Below, one piece after another: positions 63,189 to 64,000 of a DNA stretch of 64,000 nt. The notes below the pieces were generated by a model. That model was not told the origin of the DNA and made no database searches. It saw only the letters and a program-made list of their open reading frames with translations. Both the position numbers and the translations under genes were made by a program. The stretch spans positions 2,432,501-2,496,500 of the forward strand of contig NZ_CP128595.1 in assembly GCF_030444335.1 (NCBI RefSeq), given 5' to 3'. The stretch is from Polaribacter huanghezhanensis. Its GTDB lineage: Bacteria; Bacteroidota; Bacteroidia; Flavobacteriales; Flavobacteriaceae. Position 1 is the stretch's first letter, and each line of letters starts with the position of its first letter.

Positions 63189-63734
63189 ATGGATAAAAAG
63201 ATAACATTTAAGTACGTTTTAGCAATTATAATTGCTGTGATTTTCACATGGAGTATTCATGAATTTGCTCATTGGTTGACAAGTGAGTTGCTGGGATATA
63301 AAGCCAGCATGAGTATAAACGGAACATCACTTGTGAACGGTCAAAATCCGACGGATTGGCATACCCTTTTTATTTCGGCTTCTGGCCCCATAGTAACCTT
63401 TTTACAAGGGTTTATAGTTTTTATTATTCTTAAAACTCAGAATTGGAATAAATATCTTTATGCCTTTTTATTTACTGCGTTTTATATGCGCCTTTTAGCG
63501 GGATTGATGAATTTTATAAATCCAAATGATGAAGGTCGAATAAGTGCCTTTTTGGGAATCGGTTTTTTTACTTTGCCCATATTGGTCAGCAGTCTTTTAT
63601 TTTTTATGATCTATAAAATTTCAAAAAAGTATTCTCTAAATTGGAGGTTTCAACTGGGAACTTATTTAATTGTAATGTTCGCAAGTTCTTTTTTAATACT
63701 TTACGACCAATTTCTTGGAATTAGAATAGTATGA
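63189..63734 (+). CDS. membrane protein with HExxH metallopeptidase-like motif
   Basis: This 181-residue integral membrane protein has about five helices. The first helix contains WSIHEFAHWLTSE, an HExxH motif, as in intramembrane zinc proteases of the M50/DUF3267 type. A second conserved region, NPNDEGRISAFLGIG, could supply the third ligand (N-P-x-D-E). Without a PDZ or further domains the assignment to M50 is tentative. It lies 97 bases after the DUF4440 gene and ends 26 bases before the right direct repeat. Confidence 0.7.
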   Translation: MDKKITFKYVLAIIIAVIFTWSIHEFAHWLTSELLGYKASMSINGTSLVNGQNPTDWHTLFISASGPIVTFLQGFIVFIILKTQNWNKYLYAFLFTAFYMRLLAGLMNFINPNDEGRISAFLGIGFFTLPILVSSLLFFMIYKISKKYSLNWRFQLGTYLIVMFASSFLILYDQFLGIRIV

Positions 63735-63760
63735 TGTTAAGACACATCTTCGAAAATCAT

Positions 63761-63825
63761 AAAAAACTCCATGTTCAAATTTAGCATGGAGTTTTTCTTT
63801 ACAAGTACACCATTTTGTTATTCAT
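63761..63825. repeat. right copy of the 65-bp direct repeat, with terminator hairpin
   Basis: AAAAAACTCCATGTTCAAAT continues through CATGGAGTTTTTC and TACACCATTTTG, matching the left copy at 62376. Its hairpin would terminate the membrane protein gene. Confidence 0.85.
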
Positions 63826-63835
63826 CCATTTTTGG

Positions 63836-63844
63836 TAACTTTGG
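63836..63844 (+). promoter_or_regulatory. -7 promoter box TAACTTTGG
   Basis: TAnnTTTG box 33 bases before the start codon at 63877. Confidence 0.65.
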
Positions 63845-63876
63845 GAACTAAGATTACAACTCTCAAAATCAAACCC

Positions 63877-64000
63877 ATGAAAAAAGCAAAATTTCTACTC
63901 ATCACAATGCTGTGTTTATTTATAGCACAGCCTACATTTAGTCAAGCCTATACTTCTAATCAAATAGATTCTATTGTAAAAAAAGCCATGTCAATTGGCC
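63877..64000 (+). CDS. exported protein, 5' fragment cut by the window end
   Basis: The first 41 codons give a signal peptide (LLITMLCLFIAQPTFSQ) and a mature start YTSNQIDSIVKKAMSIG. This pattern, a signal followed by a helix with D-x-hydrophobic-x-K-A-M, is common at the start of secreted serine beta-lactamase-like hydrolases of flavobacteria, but the catalytic region lies outside the window, so the family is only a guess. Confidence 0.55.
   Translation, partial: MKKAKFLLITMLCLFIAQPTFSQAYTSNQIDSIVKKAMSIG

Overview
This window is chromosomal DNA from an AT-rich member of the Bacteroidota, most likely a marine flavobacterium (Flavobacteriaceae, Polaribacter/Tenacibaculum-like). This rests on the TAnnTTTG(CA) promoter boxes, the near absence of Shine-Dalgarno sequences, the many short exported proteins ending in a ..SQ or ..AQ signal peptide, the bacillithiol enzyme BshC, a cyclophilin-FKBP fusion, and the Kdo-type sugar genes. 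The genus is an inference; there is no rRNA in the window and I found no tRNA.

Layout. 1-3.2 kb: an LPS sugar operon on the minus strand (manA, a KdnA-type aminotransferase, kdsB) that suggests 8-amino-Kdo. 3.3-12.4 kb: housekeeping genes (queD, idi, prfC), two exported or fused prolyl isomerases, a lipoprotein/TlpA pair and an outer-membrane-like protein. 12.4-16.7 kb: a degraded patch with an NhaA remnant, an FG-GAP fragment, exported peptidase-type hydrolases, csaA and a small Pmp3 protein. 16.9-20.7 kb: a large M14 peptidase, an unknown protein and a VF530-like protein. 20.9-26.6 kb: a compact accessory operon with a cytosine-5 methyltransferase carrying a recombinase-type arm DNA-binding domain, a DGQHR-like protein, a HEPN-like protein and an MvaI/BcnI-type nuclease. 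26.8-60.3 kb: core genes (FAD/Fe-S oxidoreductase, valS, murB, lipA, argS, lpdA, rlmF, bshC, rimO), a second M14 peptidase, a sigma factor, a non-canonical Nramp protein and a collapsed beta-galactosidase gene. 60.5-62.3 kb: a second, simpler restriction-modification pair. 62.4-64 kb: small exported or membrane genes flanked by a roughly 65-bp direct repeat.

The most unusual features are (1) the four-gene methyltransferase/DGQHR/HEPN/nuclease operon with GTCCGT repeats in front of it, and (2) a rich population of short-period repeats. Octamer arrays (mRNA sense AAAGTTAC-like) begin within a few bases of stop codons at four loci. Heptamer arrays include one that has entered valS in frame as exactly 42 bp. 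REP-like inverted pairs occur throughout, one of them inside the reading frame of an Fe-S oxidase. A sigma-54-like box followed by an intrinsic terminator near 42.8-42.9 kb is a candidate small-RNA gene.

All functional calls come from reading motifs by eye; no database search was run.
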